NCBI GenBank assembly: GCA_020002185.1
Contig: CM034542.1
Coordinates: 58,459,973-58,523,972, forward strand
Direction: 5' to 3'
Length of the DNA: 64,000 nucleotides
From: Paraescarpia echinospica
Lineage: Eukaryota > Annelida > Polychaeta > Sabellida > Siboglinidae
Shown here: piece by piece, positions 11,876-24,240 of the stretch
Layout of the letters: every line of letters begins with the position of its first letter
Numbering within the stretch: position 1 is the first letter of the stretch
Program-made: the position numbers and the translations under genes
Notes under the pieces: generated by a model
Told to the model about the DNA's origin: nothing
The model's database searches: none
What the model saw: only the letters and a program-made list of their open reading frames with translations

Positions 11876-12632
11876 CAATACTGTTAGGCTCTTACCTAGA
11901 TCAACTGAGTTCAATACTGTTAGGCTCTTACCTAGTTCAATTGAGTTCAATACTGTTAGGCTCTTACCTAGTTCAATTGAGTTCAATACTGTTAGGCTCT
12001 TACCTAGTTCAATACTGTTAGGCTCTTACCTAGTTCAATTGAGTTTAATACTGTTAGGCTCTTACCTAGTTCAACTGAGTTCAATACTGTTAGGATCTTA
12101 CCTAGTTCAATTGAGTTCAATACTGTTAGGCTCTTACCTAGTTCAATTGAGTTCAAAACTGTTAGGCTCTTACCTAGTTCAATTGAGTTCAATACTGTTA
12201 GGCTCTTACCTAGTTCAATTGAGTTCAATGCTATTAGGCTCTTACCTAGTTCAATTGAGTTTAATACTGTTAGGCTCTTACCTAGTTCGATTGAGTTCAA
12301 TACTGTTAGGCTCTTACCTAGTTCAATTGAGTTCAATGCTGTTAGGCTCTTACCTAGTTCAATTGAGTTTAATACTGTTAGGCTCTTACCTAGTTCAATT
12401 GAGTTCAATACTGTTAGGCTCTTATCTAGTTCAACTGAATTCAATACTGTTAGGCTTTTACCTAGTTCAACTGAGTTCAATACTGTTAGGCTCTTACCTA
12501 GTTCAATTGAGTTTAATACTGTTAGGCTCTTACCTAGTTCAATTGAGTTCAATACTGTTAGGCTCTTACCTAGTTCAATTGAATTCAATACTGTTAGGCT
12601 CTTACCTAGTTCAACTGAGTTCAATACTGTTA
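11876..12632. repeat. 36-bp minisatellite, about 21 copies, open on both strands
   Basis: The unit is TACTGTTAGGCTCTTACCTAG plus TTCAATTGAGTTCAA. As 36 is divisible by three and the unit lacks stops in some frames, it reads as a 12-residue repeat on plus (LLGSYLVQLSSI) and another on minus (NSIELGKSLTVL). One copy near 12010 lacks 10 bp, which shifts the plus frame. Copies differ by scattered single substitutions, so it is older than the 58-bp satellite. No start context or flanking coding sequence suggests translation. Confidence 0.93.
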
Positions 12633-13429
12633 CACAAGATACAACTTAAATACCTAATAATGCTGTTAAAATAATATTTTGTAATTCAGTCAATGTACAA
12701 TAATTTCTCTGGAGACCACAAAACATACCTTTAATTATGAATCAGTCTTGCATTTTATTATTGAATTACTCATTATCAAAACATTTACATTAAATCTGAA
12801 CAATGCATAACTATAGTTTAGATCTTCCTGCACTAACAATTCTTATTTAATATGATATTTATATAAAAAATAAATGCAAACATAAATAAATCATTCGTAG
12901 TTTAGTCGAATCTTGATCCACCTGCTGACGCCAGACCAGACACCAAAGAAAAGACTGCACTAAATCAGACAATAAAGGTACGGCTAAAAATAGTGCTGAT
13001 GATCAAGATGTCGTCTACAACATTAGCAATGGCTGATTTAAATCAGTGAACTACTCAAGCAAAACACATTCAAACCAGTTGCAATGGAATATGATAGTTA
13101 GCAAAAAGGTCAATAGAGCCAACATCATTTGATATAATATTAAAGAGAGTCAGTAATGGCATCACACAATCAAATGATGTCATTAACTTGCAGTTTTGCT
13201 TTGCCTTTGAACGGTGTATCTACCATCCAGTTCTACAACAATGGACTGAACAAAATAGTGCTCTTTGAAAGCCTTTATCCTGCCTTGCCTTACACCATGC
13301 CATACATCTACACAAATCATAATATTCTTACCAGTGCGGGTCACATTTTGCTTAAAACGTGACACAGTGCATGGTGGTTTCTTTTGTTTGCAATCTTGCA
13401 TGATAAACGATAATCTGGCCATTCAGTGA

Positions 13430-14300
13430 GCCGGACGTCGCCGATACAAACGTGCCGAGATTTGCCGAACAAACTTACGCCAATGTCACAATCGGAACCG
13501 TGCAAAACCTGTTTATTGCCCGTTGTAATCTGTGTTGTGGACAAAAATAAAATGCGCTAGACATTCGGAGTCGGAAACGGCGCTGATGTCACGCGGCGCT
13601 CGAAATGTAAACGGTCAGCTTTGATGAATGACGCGACCTGGACTCGCCGTGTTTGTCAACCTCGGCTCCCGTCAAAACATAGCCGCTAGCGGCGCACGCT
13701 TTTTCCAAAACAACCAAAGCCGCCCGCCGCCAAATGCTTCCCCCTTACCTTACCTGCGATCCCAGTAGGGTTTCGATGGCCTCACGGGGCGTTCCGCGTT
13801 CGAAACATGCCACCGCTTGCAAGAGGGGTGTGCGAGCAAGACGAAAATAAATGTCGGCTATGTGGCTTCGTTATCCTTGCCGAATACACTCGTCGACCAT
13901 GACGACTTACATGCATGGTGCTGAAGCCGGAAATTACGTAGCTCGCTTTGGAATTGTGGGATGTTTTCAGATGTAATCCGCCGGTGCGCAACCAAGTGCC
14001 CGTGTGCTTGGTAAAAAGAATATATTATTGTTGTGCAAAAAACGTGCCCTTGGGCGTGTGAAGAGTACGGACGATATGTTGACTCATTTGCTTTACGTTG
14101 CGTTAGCATTGTTCTCAACCGGTCTGGTCGGAGAATCCGCGGGCTAAATCAGTCACTTGTTTACGTGTATATTTATAGCTGCTTCGCTAACAGCGCCGAG
14201 GCCCTGGCCTAGCTACTAGTACTAGAACTAGACTGGAGGTTGTTTGGCCTAACATTAGCGGTCATTCAGGACACGGAGCGAGAGCCCTTTTTGACAAGCA
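13430..14300 (-). promoter_or_regulatory. CpG-rich patch, candidate promoter and 5'UTR exon
   Basis: CpG-dense DNA in an AT-rich neighbourhood. On minus, GATCGCAG|GTAAGG (exon end 13754) is a near-perfect splice donor, and a second donor-like GTAAGT lies near 13905. The sequence before the first donor reads open for about 35 codons (LARTPLLQAVACF...EAIETLLGSQ) but has a TAA upstream, and joined to the exon at 9080 it would hit a stop in the 5'UTR, so it is more likely untranslated or an upstream ORF. Best read as promoter and non-coding first exon of the BAK-like gene, on position, strand and composition only. Confidence 0.4.
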
Positions 14301-15467
14301 AGCAGTGGCGTATTTGGGGTGGGTTGGCATTGGGCCGTGCACGCCCTCTACCTTTCGTTAATTTTTTCTTATAAAACCTACAGTGCCAGTACAGTTTAGC
14401 ATGGAAAACTAATGGGCGGCATTAATAAATTATGCATAGACTCCGGAGCCTACTACACTACAAGTTTAACTACTGTTTTTTTAAGAAATGTATGTTAAAT
14501 ATCATAAAAAATATTTATTTATATATTTGATCAGACATACTACCATATAGAGGTCTACGTCACTTTGGTATTTGACAAGTTAGGCTTTTGCAAAAATACC
14601 GATTGCCAGGTCCGGCCAGCGGAATAATAAATGTTTCGTTTTTTATTTTTAAATTGTATATTTGATGTAAAAAACAATTATATGTAGTTGATGAAAGTGA
14701 TATACAGTGTATAGACTTAGTGTATGGAACGTGCTGATCCATTGAAAATTTTTATTTAATATCTCAGAATGCAACTTAAACCCCCTTTTGCTGCATAGGC
14801 CTACCTAGGTTTTATTATTACGCGGGAAATATAAATAATTACCGTTTGATGTATACAATATTTATACGATGTATATACATTTTTAAAAGCATAGGAAACG
14901 CACTGCTGGCCCCACAAAGCCTTTTCGTGTAGTTTGGAGGTTTATAATTAATTATGATAGCATTGTAATTGAAATCAAATCAATCGACGATTTGGCCCGA
15001 CGTCTCCAAAAGTTATGACCTTCGAAAATGTAACCAAAACTCCACGTGCATGTCGGGTGTCTTATGAGGATGATTATATATAACTAAATATAATTTATTA
15101 TATAAATGCCTGACCTCAGCACTGTAAGCCCTATAACATGGAACAAGAAGAGTTCATCATAACGGAGAATCTGAAAAAATCGATTCATTAATATGTCACG
15201 TATGTATTTAATTGGATTGGGATTAACATCCTCGTCCCCTTTTGTGTATAAGGTTCACTAACAGTAAATCTAGTGCATGCATACGTGTGTGGCATGTTTA
15301 ATGCACTCTCGTTACTCCGTTTGGGACACTAGTTCCCAATAGACTCAAAACAGTGTTAGACCCAACATATATATTAGAGAAATAGTAAGTATTTCCTACC
15401 AGTGATTTACCAGCTCTGTGAAGTGAAGGTCTTGTGTTAAATCGATGAATACATTATTATGTTTTGT
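14301..15467. other. AT-rich non-coding DNA
   Basis: No gene, RNA or repeat family is recognised. Short open frames here have no coding character. Confidence 0.5.
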
Positions 15468-15494
15468 GTGTGCGTGCGTGCGTGCGTGCGTGTG
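15468..15494. repeat. Short GCGT microsatellite
   Basis: A run of GCGT tetranucleotides flanked by GT. The minus-strand open frame across it (His/Thr/Ala-rich) is a by-product. Confidence 0.8.
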
Positions 15495-15958
15495 TAAATA
15501 AACACTGCATCTGTGCATATGTACCTGTGAGCATGCGTACATGCATCCGTGCGATTTTGTCGCTATTTTTAAGTAGATAAAAGAGTGGTGAACCAAAATA
15601 GACACCTGTAAATGGGAGTACTACAACTAATTGTTGTTTAATTAACAGCCGGCACGCGTGGTTTGTTTATTTGTTAGACATTGGCTGTTCACCGCTCTGT
15701 ATATAGACCGACCTCGGGCTACCGAACCGACATATGGCCAAACATAATTATTCACAGCCGTGTCCGATGTTATCGTTTCCCGCACATAATATGTTCACCT
15801 TGAGGGTGAATACCCTATCGCATGTTCTGCCGTATGTCGCATATTCCTTCTGATAAATCCAACATAAGCGTTGGCCTATTTTTAGATATAGATAACGTAA
15901 ACGACACCAGGAGATGGGGTTATAATGAAATTGGTTAAATGTTTATATAACAAAAAGT

Positions 15959-16071
<113 letters not shown>

Positions 16072-16399
16072 ATAATTTTATGGTAGGAAAAATGTGTTTC
16101 CGGTGTTTTTGTATAGATCTAGATGCGCACTAACAGTGTTGCCAACAGACGGGTGCAGACGTGGAAAACTACATTTTCGTGGGGAACCAAAGTGGAACTT
16201 ACGAATTATCAGTCTTCAGAATTTCTTTATGCACTGCCGCAACTGTCATAAGGCGCACATGTGTAATTTTAAACATTACTGTTTCCATTTGTTCTGACAA
16301 GCGCATCAAATCAAACCTATTTTATTACCAGATAATGGATGTCCAACAGGAAGTTTTAGAACGAATCTCCGTCAAAGGGAATCAGGCGCCTCACTAAAA

Positions 16400-16860
16400 T
16401 TCGTTTCCTGTCCCCTGCCCACCAGTTGTCAGCGAGTTTACCGGTGCTGGCATTGCGCCTACGCGACACACCGAGTGACGACAACCGCTCTCTTGACGCC
16501 GAGAGAACCGACGCGTGCTCTTACCTCATCGGACGCAATACGCGTCACCGATGGTCAGATGGGCAGTTGATGGACGGCCGAGCGACTGGTCAGTGAACAG
16601 CGGCTATCAATTACGTGGCCGAGGCAGCGATACAACTGATAGGTGTCCGCCATTCGACGCCTGAAGCGACGTCGCTCTAATCCGTGGCAGGTGCCCGCCT
16701 GCCTTTGATGCGTTGATGTTAGGTTCTGTCGTTTCGCAGTTATTAAACAATTATGAAGCATACGCCGGTCACTGGTATATATCTTGCAGGGACAAGATTG
16801 TGGGCTTTTTGTTATAAACTGTTCTGACCATGGAGTAAGCGGTACGAGCAACTTGTCTAG
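16400..16860 (-). promoter_or_regulatory. CpG-rich patch with a minus-strand splice donor
   Basis: GC- and CpG-rich block. On minus, GATGAG|GTAAGAGC (exon would end at 16525) matches the 5' splice consensus. The sequence before it has stops close to the donor in all frames, so a coding exon is unlikely; a 98-codon frame (16555-16851) ends before it and resembles no family. It could be another first exon for the minus-strand gene to its left, or an unrelated promoter. Confidence 0.25.
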
Positions 16861-17652
16861 GTGGTACCAGCGCAGTATATCACAACATGTAATAACTAAT
16901 AAATGTTGAAGCCATTGGGAATTTGTCTTGTATTGATACGCTCAAAACACCAAAAGGCACACCCTTTTGATTGGCATAGAAATTATTTGCTATGTTGACA
17001 ACAAAATGAGCTTACATGTTCGTTTTTAATCGTTACGTAACGTTGGTCTAGAGACCCTCACCCCATGTAACGCTTCGTCATACTGACCCGGAGACCGCCA
17101 CCCTCCCACGCGTGACAGACTTTATGGGTGGCTCCTAATATTTGTGGCCAAGCAAAACGTGTATAACTATTTTACCACTGTTCGCACGTTTTGTTTGGTT
17201 TAACAGTTTAAGAGTAAAAATTAACTTGCAATATATGTGAAAGTAAGTGCAGTGATATAGGTGATGACAAATGCCATGTTCGCCAACAGAAACCGAGGAC
17301 CAGTAACGAGGCCAGACTCACCCCGCGGAGGAAGAGGAGAAAAACATAAAAATAAATCAAACTGAACATTTTATTTAAGACACAAAAGTATATTTAAGCT
17401 AGATTTCTAAATGGCATAAAAATATATAGATTATATATTATTAATATCACAAATAATAATAGTATAACTATTGCATAAAGTGCTGCACTCTTTAATTGTA
17501 CCTACAGAAGCGCATAGTGCGTCATTCCTGTGCGGTTCGTTCAAAACTAATTGCGACGTGTGGGTGTGTCCACGCATTCCGCAAGTCTGTATATAAATAT
17601 ATGTCTGGCAATGACCTGACCTCATCTAAAACAACATGCTCCAAAGGTACTA
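16861..17652. other. Non-coding stretch
   Basis: Nothing recognised. Short frames at 17431-17625 on both strands lack recognisable content. Confidence 0.5.
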
Positions 17653-17930
17653 CGTACCAGACTGCACGCAGACAGTACTTTCACGTACCAGACTGTACGC
17701 AGACAGTACTTTCACGTACCAGACTGCACACAGACAGTACTTTCACGTACCAGACTGCACGCAGACAGTACTTTCACGTACCAGACTGCACACAGACAGT
17801 ACTTTCACGTACCAGACTGCACGCAGACAGTACTTTCATGTACCAGACTGTACGCAGACAGTACTTTCACGTACCAGACTGCACACAGACAGTACTTTCA
17901 CGTACTAGACTGCACGCAGACAGTACTTTC
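17653..17930. repeat. 31-bp minisatellite, 9 copies
   Basis: The unit is CGTACCAGACTGCACGCAGA plus CAGTACTTTCA. Because 31 is not a multiple of three, a single reading frame cycles through all three frames of the unit, giving a 31-residue super-repeat; it stays open because no frame holds a stop. Variation is mainly G/A at the CACGCAG/CACACAG site, alternating in a partly regular pattern, and T for C elsewhere. Confidence 0.95.
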
Positions 17931-17967
17931 GTTGGAAGAGAAAATGTCATGCTATATCTGGTATGAT

Positions 17968-18148
17968 GTCATTTACATTTTGACACCCATAATGATTAAA
18001 GAGACAGCACCTAAACCTATCCGAATTTTCCGGTTAATGATGGCCACAGACATACATAATTGTTTATTTATCTAATTGTACAATATGGCATAATAATTAT
18101 GTACATTATTATATAACAATGTAAAATGGGTGTCATGTTAAATGTAAA
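17968..18148. repeat. Possible foldback element
   Basis: CATTTACATTTTGACACCCA near the left end and TGGGTGTCATGTTAAATGTA near the right end are imperfect reverse complements about 180 bp apart, suggesting a small terminal-inverted-repeat element. No coding capacity. A single copy in the window means this rests on the inverted ends alone. Confidence 0.3.
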
Positions 18149-19177
18149 CAAGTAGGATATGGTAGACTCCTACGTCTAAAAACTTCGCTCTCATAGGAGT
18201 CACCCTAACAGAAGTTCAATGAGTTTATTTAACGTTTATTTCCGCTTGTGTAAATTAATTGGTTTGATATAGTTTAAGCATGTTCCGTTTGCGCACCAAA
18301 GTTCAACCAAAGTCTGGGTGTGTCGATATGTTTAAATACGTATAGTGATCAGTGCATAATTTTCACTCATTTGTATATTGGTGATGTGTAAAGCGTAATC
18401 TAATATTTATTATTGACTATGTGTGCATATCTAGTAGTCGATAATTGAGCACACGCGTAGATGGCCTTTTATGGTGTAATCTCAATGAATATTGCATTGT
18501 GTATTGTTGATGATATGCTGTAATTTATATCTCGAACAATGTTTTGTAAATTTGTGTTGTGTATTAAATGCATGTGTTTTGTTGTGTTGACGCGTGAGGT
18601 AAGTGTATTTATAAGTGTCCTTGTATATTGGCCAGTTCTGTACGTAAGCTGGTAATTGTAATTGCATCTTCCTAATAAGATTTTACCATTTATTATAGAC
18701 AGCTGTTGACATACACCATGTTCATATTCTATAATGATGTATGTTTGGTTGTGGAATGCCTGCTGGCACTGAGAGAAAGATAGAATGCGTTATTAGTACG
18801 TCATTAACACAAATAGTCCGCATGGGACGAAGTGGACAGACATAACCATGTTAGCAATGTCTTTGAGGTGGTTTGGTTCTAACCCTGGGGAGTCGTAGTA
18901 TTGGTCAAACGCATCTATGTCGGCAACTTTATACATTAAATTCATGCGATTTTGATTTTACGGATTATTTAGTCAAGACAAAATGGGTGTATAAAGATCT
19001 CGAAATACACCCAATTGCAGTGCGATTAGTACATTTAATTAAGTGTTGCCTTCACAGTAAATTGTTTGGTACGAGTTCATATAAGCTGCAATGTATAATA
19101 CGATAAACGCAGTGATTTATATAGTGTATTGTTTGATACTTAAGGCATTAACATTATAAAAAAATGTATTGTGTCAA
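18149..19177. other. Non-coding AT-rich stretch
   Basis: Nothing recognised apart from short chance frames. Confidence 0.5.
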
Positions 19178-19345
19178 CAGTAAACCTCGAATATAACGAA
19201 TCGCTCGGGACCAACCAATTTATTCGTTATATCAGTATAATCGTTATATCTTAAATTTACTCTATATTAAAATGGACCAATTAATTTATTCGATATAATC
19301 GAAATTCGTTATAAAGAATTCGTTAAATCCGATTTTTTTTTTACA
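19178..19345 (+). mobile_element. pogo/Tigger-like MITE, copy 1
   Basis: Starts CAGTAAACCTCGAATATAAC and shares GAATCGCTCGGGACC and internal ATTCGTTATA motifs with the copy at 28276-28450. The ends read as inverted TAAACCTCG...ATAACGAAT, a terminus style seen in pogo/Tigger (Tc1/mariner) elements. The right terminus is degraded into a poly-T run. Non-coding, about 170 bp. Confidence 0.55.
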
Positions 19346-20135
19346 TCGGTTGGATTATACTCATGCACGATAGTCTTATACTAATCTGGCGAGGTGCGAA
19401 ATAATATGACCTACACAATGTCGGATAATGTCGTACAAAGAAAACTATGCAAATTTCACTTATTCTTTCGGTGTATGAAGTAAAGACATAAAGCCCACGC
19501 GTTCGGCAAAATCCGTCAACGTCAATTGGTCAGATGAGAGGCTAATAACATCCCGCCGTTAGAGTGGTCACCTCAAAGCCGCGCGGCGTTACTACCGTCA
19601 CATCTGTTTCACCGACGAGCACGTTTCAACGATATCGTTGTGGCGGGCAAGTCGCGCTTATCTGTATCAGTTTATTCAAGAGTTACTGTTATTGCCACGG
19701 GTGATTGCCCTGTCTATTCGCTCGTAATTCCACGCCATCAAATTATTCAACATGGCGTTCCGGAATGTGACGTTAAACGCATTACGCATATCTATCCTTA
19801 TTTCCAGCTGATCCGTGAGTCGGATACTGCAATTGGCACTAGTCTTCGGAACAGCTCGTGTAAGCCAACTAGTAATACATTGTTCGCGTCCTAGTCACCT
19901 ACTGATCCCGTTTCCTCGCAAGATAAAGCACGCGTAAATTGCATTTCGCTTTCTGGTTCGCTATCTGACTGCAAAACGAATGGAGGGATCATATCCGAAC
20001 AGTGGACTTATTAGACCGACTACAACGTGCTTAAGAGAGTATCTACGTGTTGGGCGATCACTAGTTTTTGCAGTCGGAGAGCAACTTGTTGACACTTGGT
20101 TTTTAAATACTGTTCTACATAATCATGACAATATT
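19346..20135. other. Mixed stretch with a CpG-rich patch
   Basis: A moderately CpG-rich block lies at about 19495-19985. Frames at 19640-19894 and 19980-20192 are open but resemble nothing known. It could include an unrecognised exon or promoter. Confidence 0.3.
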
Positions 20136-20245
20136 ATAATTACAATTATAGCTATCATTGATGTAAAAGTGCAGGCTAAAACTACACAATAATTACAATT
20201 ATAGCTATCATTGATGTAAAAGTGCAGGCTAAAACTACACAATAA
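20136..20245. repeat. Perfect 53-bp tandem duplication
   Basis: Two identical 53-bp copies (unit AATTACAATTATAGCTATCA ... ACTACACAAT) starting at 20138 and 20191. No differences are visible, so the duplication looks recent. Confidence 0.92.
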
Positions 20246-21801
20246 TTTATACATGTATGTAATTATATCATAAACAGTTTACATCCATGTTTATTGTTAA
20301 ATATTACCTTATCAGCTTCTAAGCACAAGAGTCAAGAGAACATCTGTCAAAATGCGCGTATGATTTCGGATAAAGAATCACCCGTATAATGCAATGCGAT
20401 ATTTCTTTCATGATGGCCTATATTTTCTGTTTTAACATCGGATATGAATTAGCCGAAAGTTGAAGGTTGCCAATGTTTGGGCAATGCTTTTAACTGAAAC
20501 ACAGTATTTTAGTTTTCCAGATTCGCGAACTTGAAAGCGGAATACGCTATTTTAGAACGAAAACAATCACGTTAACATCGCCATATTACTGTATTTGTGA
20601 TTTAAAATTAGGCCCTATAATAACAGGTAACGACAAAAATATGTGATACGATATATCTATAATCTTAACTATTGAGTTAATTAGAAGTTATAAGTAAGGC
20701 CATTTTAACGCTCGATACAATATTCCATATTAATTAATTTTACTACAGGCAAATGCTAGTTATGCCTACTACAAATTATGATATCGCGAAACACAATATT
20801 TCAATAGGGCAAATTAGGACCGCCATTATGTGAAATGTTAACCGCTTTGAACGTTCCTAGCATATGAACGTACAGTTTACGGTATTACTACTAGTACTAC
20901 TAGGCTCATTTATATAGAATAAATAATAGAAAATAACTTTTGCGTGACAAACAAATTGTTTTGTTTTCCAATGTTTGTAGTCAGTGACTTTAGGCGCTAA
21001 CACCGGCTGATACACGTTATCCCGTTGTTTGAAGGGTTTGCGCATTTTCTGTCGGTCAGATACGTCTTACGTCAGACGTGTCAACGCACTGACGCGATGC
21101 CACAGCTATTTGCTCGCTTCGCAGGTGCCGGGAGCGTCGGCGGCCGCAGCAGCTGCCAAGTCTTTGTCCTCGCTGCAGATTAACTGCGTCGCGCTCGCGC
21201 GTGTGCTGGCATCTAGCGGATGCAGTACGAACTCGCTAGACGAACGACGAAACTTAAAGATATCGATCACAGACGCAATATAATAATTCGGCCTCAGGTG
21301 ATTAGATGCGTTGAATTTGATTTGGTAATCATTTCATATGCTTGCGTGATGCTTGTTTTACGTATTAACTACTGATTAATTTCATATGCTTATAACAACG
21401 GTGCCAACTTATGTATCATATCTCGTGCGTTAACGAATTCGAATAGGATTTGCAATAGATCGACTGTTCTCAAATTTGGCGCGGTTACTAAAACTATGCA
21501 GAAATCGTAATAGGGCCTACAAAGCCAAATGCAATTACTGTGGAGTACTATATTTGTAATGCACACCATGGGCTAATTCGTATAAATATTTGGCAACCAA
21601 ACACATAGTCCTAGTTTGCCTAGGATATGACTTCGCCAGCAATTGCGTCGTTTGACTACTCCTGAACTAGTTACTAGACCTAATGCATGTCGGATTAAAA
21701 CAACTTTTTTGCTGAATTTTGGTCATCAACTAAGTTTAGAAACACGCGATATGAAAAACCGTAAATATTAATGTAAAATAACCAGTCTTAGCCATTTTTG
21801 T
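20246..21801. other. Non-coding stretch with a small GC-rich block
   Basis: At 21029-21283 a GC-rich, Ala/Ser-coding frame is open on plus for 84 codons but resembles no family. The rest is AT-rich with nothing recognised. Confidence 0.4.
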
Positions 21802-21837
21802 CTATTTTAGACTGTCTATAAAGACCGTCTAAAATAG
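21802..21837. other. 36-bp near-perfect hairpin
   Basis: CTATTTTAGAC pairs exactly with GTCTAAAATAG, and after one mismatch GTCT pairs with AGAC, closing on an ATAA loop. The 16-position stem could be an element end, a cruciform or a small RNA hairpin; it is too short for a typical animal pre-miRNA. Confidence 0.75.
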
Positions 21838-23429
21838 TTGACTATAATACTCAGATCATAATCAGTTAGGCATTAAATGCAAAAAAAATTAAGCAATGAA
21901 CCAGTCACGATATGACTATAGAATGATATGTAATACTAGCCTTATCGGATGAAGTTAACAGTGTGAACCTCGGGGTGTCCGTTTCTTTAAGCCAACACCT
22001 CAAACCGTGGCATAACCACACTGTTCCGTATAGACGAGTGCACTGGATATTACTCACGACTGAATCAGATATAATCACCCGTTGCCGACCACCACCTTCC
22101 GATGTGTATATATATGAATATGCAGTTAGCAATAGTAGTTTGCAAGTTTACACGTGTACTCGCTTCCCTGGTTAAGTCATGTGTGGTTTATTGGCACACG
22201 ATGACGAGTAGACCTCGTTCTTTACCGGAATGAACCGACTCCTGTAACGGTGTTGGCTTTACGCCTGTTTAAGACATTCGCGCATCGCAAACAAGACGTC
22301 AGCTTTTCGCAAATCGCCTGACGACACGGAATGCGGTATCGGAGCCAGCGAAAATGCGTCTTTATAATACATACGGCCGGGCAATACGTCAACGAAGACA
22401 GTAAACATATTAATCGTTGTAAATAGATAATTGGCCATCCTTCACCACGCAGAGTGAACGACCGATGCGTATTGCATCACGGCCAAGTCACAATAAATTA
22501 TACACAGTTACACAACGATATATTTCATTCTGGACTACAACGCATGACATAAACGTTCTACCAGGAACTACGTTATGAACTACATTTAAACAATTTATGT
22601 GCATAGTTTACAATGCAAATGTGGGTAAAAGTCGTCCGGTCAGGTTTTTTCTTTTTGCCACGTGGAGTGGCTTCGAATGTGGTCGACTTCACCCTAATTT
22701 AAACTTTTATATCTGCAAATTGTAACAGTAAACTTATAAACAGTTTATATTACATTCCACGACGGCAACACCTACTGTTTATAATGGCAGTGGAAACAGT
22801 TATTTGATTCATTAAAACCATAACTAACTTTTGGTGTTTGTATTCTCGCGTTTTGAAAACGTATGTTAAGTTTACAAGCTTTTTGAATATTAAACCAATT
22901 GTCAATAAATTTCCGAAGCTGTCATTCAGCCATCATGAGACAACTGCGCCGTATTGTTTGAGTAAATGGTAATATCACCAAAACCTATACAGCTGTATTG
23001 TTTTTAAACAATAAAGCTTTATTTTGGTTGAGCTGGAATTGTTTTAACGATGTTCTAAACTTGTGCTACAGCGGATATAGGTAATACTTAATTTAAACGT
23101 TGAGTCTTAAAACGTCATTATGTCATTACAATTACAACGGCAGTCTTATTTTCGTCATGCACATATCAGAATGTACACAGAACGCAGTTGGTGGTAAAAC
23201 ATATCAGTTTGCTGAGTGAATATCATTAACAACTTGGCTGAGAATATTTTGGTGACAGCAAGACTAAAATATAAAAACATGAGACGTGGGAATAGTATAA
23301 CTTTGAGAGGTACTTTTTTATTGACAATATAAAAAATAAACATTTATTTACATAATTATTTTAGCTGAACATTAGAATTATTATAAATTCATAACATTTA
23401 ACTAATACACCCACAAAACCTGAAGAAAC
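21838..23429. other. Non-coding stretch
   Basis: No gene or repeat recognised. Frames at 21905-22175 on both strands overlap and look like chance. Confidence 0.45.
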
Positions 23430-24240
23430 TAGACGATGCGCAACTTTGTAAAAGGCGAACGACCGCCGTCCCGAGAATCGATGCCGCACGGCAGCGTTAT
23501 AACGCCGCGCCGAGCACGGGTCGTCCGCGCGGCTGCAATGCACCATTCTCTGCTGGAACGATGCCACTTCCGTAAACAATGCCACGCTTCTCCTGTTTCT
23601 GCAGTTGAAAATGTCCCCATTTACCTAAATACTCTTGGCATTGGCCAAACTTATATATTGTTAACTGACAAAACATAATTTGCGACTTTATGCCGCTGTT
23701 GGCACGTTGCCAAACTGATCAAGAACGGCGCCATATGCCTGCACTTCCGCTATTAATAATCGATGTTTACCTGATAATAATTAGCGACGCATCTTTGAAA
23801 TAATCCGGAGCAACACCACTACAAGTGTGTCAGCACGTGCAAATGCGCACATCGATAAAACAGACTTACCTCGATGCGGTGTGTCAAAGCGTAGTCGAAT
23901 TCGTCTGCAGGATTCGAGTTTAGCTGCCGAGACGCTGCGACGCCCAAATGGAAATAAACGCGTGCATAGTTGCGCCGGAACTAGAGGTCCGACGCGGCAC
24001 TATCGCCCACACGTGACGCGCGGCCCCACCACCGCAGTCGCGTCCAGGCCAGACGTCCGGTCGTCATGGTAACTTGGCGTCCGACGCGGTCTCGCGTCCG
24101 TCCAGGTTCGCTTTGATCTAGTCATTGTCGGTTGGCTGGCGCCGGACTGGAGGGTGGCCAGAGGTTGCGGCCGCCACGCCAAGCAGCACCCGTGCAGCAA
24201 CCGGGAAGACGCCGTAGATATCGGCAATTGGCGCATTATA
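23430..24240. promoter_or_regulatory. CpG-rich region with an ETS-type site
   Basis: CpG-dense in two blocks (23440-23600 and 23830-24240). CCACTTCCGT at 23564-23573 is, on minus, the ACGGAAGTGG core bound by ETS/GABP factors and typical of CpG promoters. CATGGTAAC near 24065 resembles half of an RFX X-box. Overlapping frames on both strands are probably composition effects. No gene start can be assigned. Confidence 0.3.

Larger units (their letters stand above)
9081..13753 (-). other. Inferred first intron of the BAK-like gene
   Basis: If the donor at 13753 and the acceptor at 9081 are joined, this is a 4.67-kb intron. It contains two minisatellites (9523-9977 and 11876-12632) and otherwise AT-rich DNA with no coding region. 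The join is inference from splice signals only; another first exon further right is possible. Confidence 0.35.

Noticed and set aside
11865..12674. 269-codon plus and 206-codon minus repeat proteins
   Set aside because: Both strands open from a 36-bp unit divisible by three; no flanking coding sequence, and the plus frame changes at a 10-bp deletion.
13858..14118. 86-codon minus frame in the CpG patch
   Set aside because: No homology or domain; it ends before the strong donor and looks like chance openness in GC-rich DNA.
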